A DNA stretch of 64,000 bases, from the NCBI RefSeq assembly GCF_000264995.1, contig NW_006767433.1:3165521-3229520 (forward strand), written 5' to 3'. The notes below the pieces were generated by a model that was not told the origin of the DNA, did not search any database, and was given only the letters and a program-made list of their open reading frames with translations. The position numbers and the translations under genes were made by a program. This stretch comes from Punctularia strigosozonata HHB-11173 SS5 (taxonomy: Eukaryota; Basidiomycota; Agaricomycetes; Corticiales; Punctulariaceae). This document shows, piece by piece, positions 59,995 to 64,000 of the stretch; the stretch's first letter is position 1; every line of letters begins with the position of its first letter.

Positions 59995-61619
59995 TTACAA
60001 GCCCTCCTTGCCCAAATCCCACTCCCTAACCGCCCCCTTCTTCTTATAAACCATGTTCATCACATTCGGTTCACTTTCATCCGCAAGCAGTCCTGCTTTG
60101 CCCCACTCAGCGCCGATCTTCTTCTTTCCCTTCTTGTCTTTCCCTCTCTCTTTCGTCCCTCCCAGCCTCTCCATCCTCTTCTTTTCGTCCTTGTCTTGTC
60201 TCCGCTGCTTGAGCAGTTCCAGCATCGCGTCCCAACCCGCGAAACTTTCGTCTGGTATAATCCCAGTTTTTGGGATGTCCAAGCTACCGTCTTTGGATGT
60301 CGAGGACAGTAGAGGAGCAGTATCGAGGCGCGGATCATAACCTGCTTCGAAATATCGATCCATCTTCGAGGGAAGTGGAGGAGGAACAGGAGGAGGAGAT
60401 GACGGAGGTCGCGGGGAAGCGCCGGACTTGGCAAGCTTCGACTTGGTAGGTAGAGAAGGTCCGGGAGAGAGTGAACGCGATGGAGACCGGGACTGAGATA
60501 GGAGGGTATGCGAAGATGGTGATCTTGCCTTGGAAGGTGGTGTGCAGACGGCATCGGGAGGCGACTCCAACCTCGGAGCGGCTGACGAAGACATGGCTTC
60601 CGTTTTGCTATGCTTGAGACGTCCACGAATAGCCCTCTGATATTGCACTGGTTGAACCTCAGCAGGAGAGGGCAAACGCTCAGGAGAGGGCGAATGCTTA
60701 GATGGAGCAGGAGGAGAAGACCGCGATGAAGGTTCATCGTGCTGATATTGTGAAGAAAGTGACCGAGAACGATGCCGACGACTATGCGACTCCTCGTCGT
60801 GATTTCGTCGTTTCCGGCTATATTTTGAAGGGCTGTCTCGGTCTCGAGAGCGGGAGCGTGACGCACGAGGCCTCTCGTCCTGACTGTGCGTGCGTGATCC
60901 TCGTCTCAGGCGATCGTCTTCATGGTGGTAACCGCGTTCCCGTTGACTTTCCCTCCGACTCCCCTTCTCGCCGGAGCGCGAGTACCCTTTCTTTGACTCG
61001 GGTTCTTTCTCCCTGCGACGTCCATGATCGCCATCATCTCTTGCTCTCCTCTTCCTGTGCTCCCTATCGTAGTCTTCGTCCGTCTCCTCCCGTTCGCGAT
61101 CATTCCTCCGTTCCCAGCTCCGCTCTCTACGTTTCCCTTTACCGTTGCGGTCGTGATCGTGTTCTCTGCGGCGCGATCTCCCCATGAGCCTCCGTAAACG
61201 CATCCTCTCGGCCTCCACCGCTTCCTCTGCCCTCTTTCTGCGTTCGTGCCGCTCTTCCTCTTCCCGCTGAAGTCGCAGCTCCTCTGCAGCCTCTGCCTGC
61301 GCGCGCAATATGGTTCGGTTGTGATCGTCCGTGCTACGAATGATGGAAGAGAGAAAGCGTTTGTTGGTCTTCGGAGCGTTGCTGTCCCTAGTGTATTCCT
61401 CAGATACTGCAGTGGTTGCGTGAGTAGGAAGACGTACTTCTGAGGCAGGTATGCGGCTATTCCACTCGTCGCGTACCGATCGGCCTTCTGCCTCGCCTCC
61501 TTGAGGATGAGTTCGGCGACGTGCCGGTCCAGGTCTTCGTCCGAGACCGTTGATGGCACCGACGACCCCATTTGCGCACGGACAAGATCAGAGACAACCG
61601 ACGACAACGAGCTCGACAT
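59995..61619 (-). CDS. Arg/Ser-rich coiled-coil nuclear-type protein
   Basis: About 500 residues in two exons. Start 61619: MSSSLSSVVSDLVRAQMGSS, then VAELILKEARQKADRYATSG. An intron near 61380-61440 joins to NKRFLSSIIRSTDDHNRTIL and RAQAEAAEELRLQREEEERH, a charged helix. A long Arg/Asp/Glu/Ser region (about 60.7-61.2 kb) resembles RS domains of splicing factors. The conserved-looking C-terminus has MDRYFEAGYDPRLDTAPL, FAGWDAMLELLKQRRQDKDE and MNMVYKKKGAVREWDLGKEG. I do not recognise the family; a nuclear RNA-processing role is inferred from composition. Divergent to the proteasome gene by 220 bases. Confidence 0.75.
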
Positions 61620-61839
61620 GGTTCGGTCTCCCCGGTTATGAGTCGATGAATCAAGACCCTTGGATTCTGGAGGCTGGGGAGGTCGAGGGACAGGTCTGGT
61701 GGCGTGGGCCACGTGCTCCCGCGCGACGGTTCTTGTCCGGGATCGGAATTGCCAAAGAAGGTCAGGACGCGTCTCTGTCGGCTTACGCGTACGCCGTATA
61801 GCTATCACAGATCCTACTTCTCCCTCACCATCCCCGGAT
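61620..61839. promoter_or_regulatory. Compact divergent promoter
   Basis: 220 bases shared by the Arg/Ser-rich protein gene and the proteasome gene. No TATA box; a bidirectional housekeeping promoter is likely. Confidence 0.5.
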
Positions 61840-62889
61840 ATGTTCTTGACGCGCTCAGAGTACGGTAAATGTCCTGCAACTTGGACTACAAGAAGTTGCT
61901 AAAGGGCTTGTCACAGATCGAGGTGTGAATACCTTCTCGCCCGAGGGACGTCTCTTCCAGGGTCAGTGCATGCCCGGCGCAGCCGCAAAGCTCACTGACA
62001 CATCTGGGTCGCATTGCAGTCGAGTATGCTATCGAAGCAATCAAGGTCTGTATGTTATGGCCACCTGTTACCCTTGTGTCCTAACATCTTTCAGCTCGGT
62101 TCAACAACGGTCGGCATCAAGACGCCTGAAGGCGTGGTCCTCGGGGTCGAGAAACGCGTCCAGTCATCGCTGATCGAGCACGCATCCATTGAGAAGATTA
62201 TGGAGATAGACACCCATCTAGGCGCCGCCATGTCTGGTCTCACCGCCGACGCTCGCACCATCATTGACCACGCCCGCGTCACCTCCCAAAACCATGCATT
62301 CACCTACGACGAGAAGATCAAGGTAGAAAGCGTGACGCAAGCCGTCTGCGACCTTGCTCTCCGCTTTGGAGAGAGTATACACGACGAGGATGCGATGATG
62401 AGTCGACCCTTTGGTGTAGCGCTTCTTATTGCGGGAATTGACGAATTGGGGCCGCAACTGTGAGCACACAAATCACATCTTACCTTAGTTCTCTGTCTCA
62501 GTGTCTGGAAGATACCACACGGATCCGTCAGGGACCTTCGTTCGGTATGATGCCAAGGCGATTGGGTCGGGATCCGAGGCTGCTCAGAGCGAACTCCAAG
62601 ACAAATGGCATAGGGTACGTGATAACCATTGCGTAGGATCGTTCGACTACCTGACGGGGTTCTTGCAGCAAATGACATTACGGGAAGCGCAAATCTTGAC
62701 CCTACGCGTGCTCAAGCAGGTCATGGAAGAGAAATTGGACCATCATAACGTGCAACTGGCGCAGGTCAATAATATCAGCGATCCTTCGACATCGATTGAA
62801 CGCTGACCTGTCCGCTACAGGTGACACCCGACAAGGGTTTCCAGATCTTGAACGAGCAGCAGCTGAAGGAAGTCATCGATGTGATGTGA
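61840..62889 (+). CDS. PUP2: 20S proteasome subunit alpha-5
   Basis: An alpha-ring subunit of the 20S core. [20 protein letters not shown] is assembled across the first intron (about 61865-61919), then [20 protein letters not shown] across two more. This is the alpha-type signature [20 protein letters not shown]. Further [60 protein letters not shown] and [15 protein letters not shown]. The last exon [20 protein letters not shown] ends VM before the stop at 62887-62889. Six introns; the length of about 250 residues is normal. Confidence 0.95.
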
Positions 62890-63430
62890 TGACTCTGTGT
62901 AGTATAATATCGCATTGCATGGAACACGATCATGGTCTCTAGACTTTCCATGTTCCAGCCATTCTCTAGGTTCATTTGTCAAGAAGAGCATCTCGACCTT
63001 CATAACTAGGGGCGTTATGTGCATTACGCCCGCAGTGTCCTTTCTCAGGACGGATGCAGTGACGGAGGGCTCGATGGTCCCATGTAAGATAAGCCACTGC
63101 CGACATGGAAATTCGTGCCGTGGAAGCAGCAGGAATATTGCACAGCAATCCGCAGCGATGGAATAATCGAAGGCAAATGTCGCTGCACAAGCAAGGTAGG
63201 TAGGTAGGTATATTTCCGGCGCGGTCCCAATAGCGGAACAACCGGTTGCCGAGTGTAAAAGGACTTCGAGTGTAATGTTCGAAGTCTTCTGAAACGCGGG
63301 TTGAGTCCACTGCTATTTGACCATCGATACTCTATGAAGCAAAGACGGTGTGTCCTGGCCGGTAGTTTTATTACCCGAGTCGTCGACGGATATCGTACAG
63401 AGCACCAATGTAATCGCCTTCACCTTTCTG
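62890..63430. other. Intergenic region with dispersed repeat
   Basis: About 540 bases between converging genes. It holds dispersed repeat copy B (63195-63251) and no recognisable gene. Confidence 0.5.
63195..63251. repeat. Dispersed repeat copy B
   Basis: ggtaggtaggtaggtata followed by a run sharing 45 exact bases (63207-63251) with 5501-5545, in the same orientation. The sequences diverge on the 3' side. The ggta run also matches 7739-7756. Confidence 0.8.
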
Positions 63431-64000
63431 CTAGGCCACGCTTCTCTCCAGCCCGCTATGCAGCTTGATCATTTCAATGAATTTGTCGCCAAGCACGTTA
63501 GCGGCCATTGGGTTCGCGCCACTGACCAGCTCTCGGTCGACGGTGATCTTGCCGAACTTTGTGCCAGCATCCTCGATCATATTTGCGCCAGCTTGGTCGA
63601 GGGCAGTTTCTACCTTTGGAATCTCGCCTCCCTTTATGTATTCGACGAGCTTCTCCTCCGTGTTGGACCAAGATGTGATATTGTAGTCGGTGTATGCAAA
63701 GCCGGTTGATCCCGGCGCGTGCTTGGTTGATAGCAGGGCATACGGTCCATGACAGATCACCGCTATAAGCAGATCTCAGCTCACCGTCAATTCGATGGAA
63801 GATCTGTACCTGTGGGCTTGCCCCGGTCGTGGAAGTGAAGAAGGATACGGCCGAGTTCTGGATCCTGGCCGAGATCGCTCAGCGGCGCATGTCCGCCCGG
63901 AATGAATACGCCATCAAATGATTCCAATTCATCGGCCGTGATTGTCTTGAAAGGACGCGGGTGTAGGAGGTTGTTTTCCAGCTCCATCTTCTTAATGAGT
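63431..64000 (-). CDS. DJ-1/PfpI family protein, 5' end outside the window
   Basis: The C-terminal part of a class I glutamine-amidotransferase-like protein. The visible first exon has ITADELESFDGVFIPGGHAP and GRILLHFHDRGKPT. An intron (about 63763-63809) joins in frame to AVICHGPYALLST, where Cys at the nucleophile elbow followed by HGP is the family hallmark. Then ITVDRELVSGANPMAANVLG and FIEMIKLHSGLERSVA, with the stop at 63431-63433. Members act as chaperones, glyoxalases or proteases; the layout resembles the HSP31-type group, but assignment is open because the start is missing. Confidence 0.85.

Overview
The window looks like nuclear DNA of a filamentous basidiomycete, most likely an Agaricomycete. 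Genes lie on both strands and are cut by many short introns (about 48-70 nt). CpG is abundant, and several predicted proteins resemble families I associate with mushrooms, such as an enlarged Galpha and a Baeyer-Villiger-type monooxygenase. I found 25 protein-coding genes, most with many exons. Several are visible only after joining exons by eye. I found no rRNA, tRNA, CRISPR array or intact transposon.

Layout. 1-10.6 kb: 3' end of a biotin carrier/carboxylase subunit (MCC alpha type), a flavin monooxygenase, a GAL10-type UDP-glucose 4-epimerase, an S1/P1 nuclease on the minus strand, and the diphthamide J-protein DPH4. 10.6-15.2 kb (minus): a DNMT1-type cytosine-5 DNA methyltransferase whose catalytic core lies in a strongly CpG-depleted block. 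15.7-25 kb: HOG1 MAP kinase, exocyst EXO84, a prenylated SKT5/CHS4-like chitin synthase activator, and the tRNA dihydrouridine synthase DUS2. 25.2-38 kb: a CE16-like esterase, a 2.6-kb gene-poor gap, a secreted DUF5695-like protein, a nucleotidyltransferase-like protein of unknown role, a sugar transporter and a membrane-anchored unknown. 38-49 kb: an atypical Galpha, a mucin-like single-pass membrane protein, a RAN1/KSP1-like kinase, and a secreted protein with four diverged copies of a 17-residue motif. 49-64 kb: RidA, inositol monophosphatase, a cytochrome P450, importin-9/KAP114, an Arg/Ser-rich nuclear-type protein, proteasome alpha-5 and a partial DJ-1/PfpI protein.

Most genes are housekeeping and do not form a pathway cluster. 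The loosest common theme is cell surface and signalling: HOG1, EXO84, the SKT5-like protein, Galpha and the mucin-like protein. I treat this as coincidence unless synteny shows otherwise. The points most worth a second look are the CpG-poor block inside the DNA methyltransferase gene, the four-repeat secreted protein, the Galpha with Ala in place of the catalytic Gln, GC-AG introns in at least two genes, a 113-bp inverted-repeat element, and a 45-bp sequence shared between the two ends of the window.
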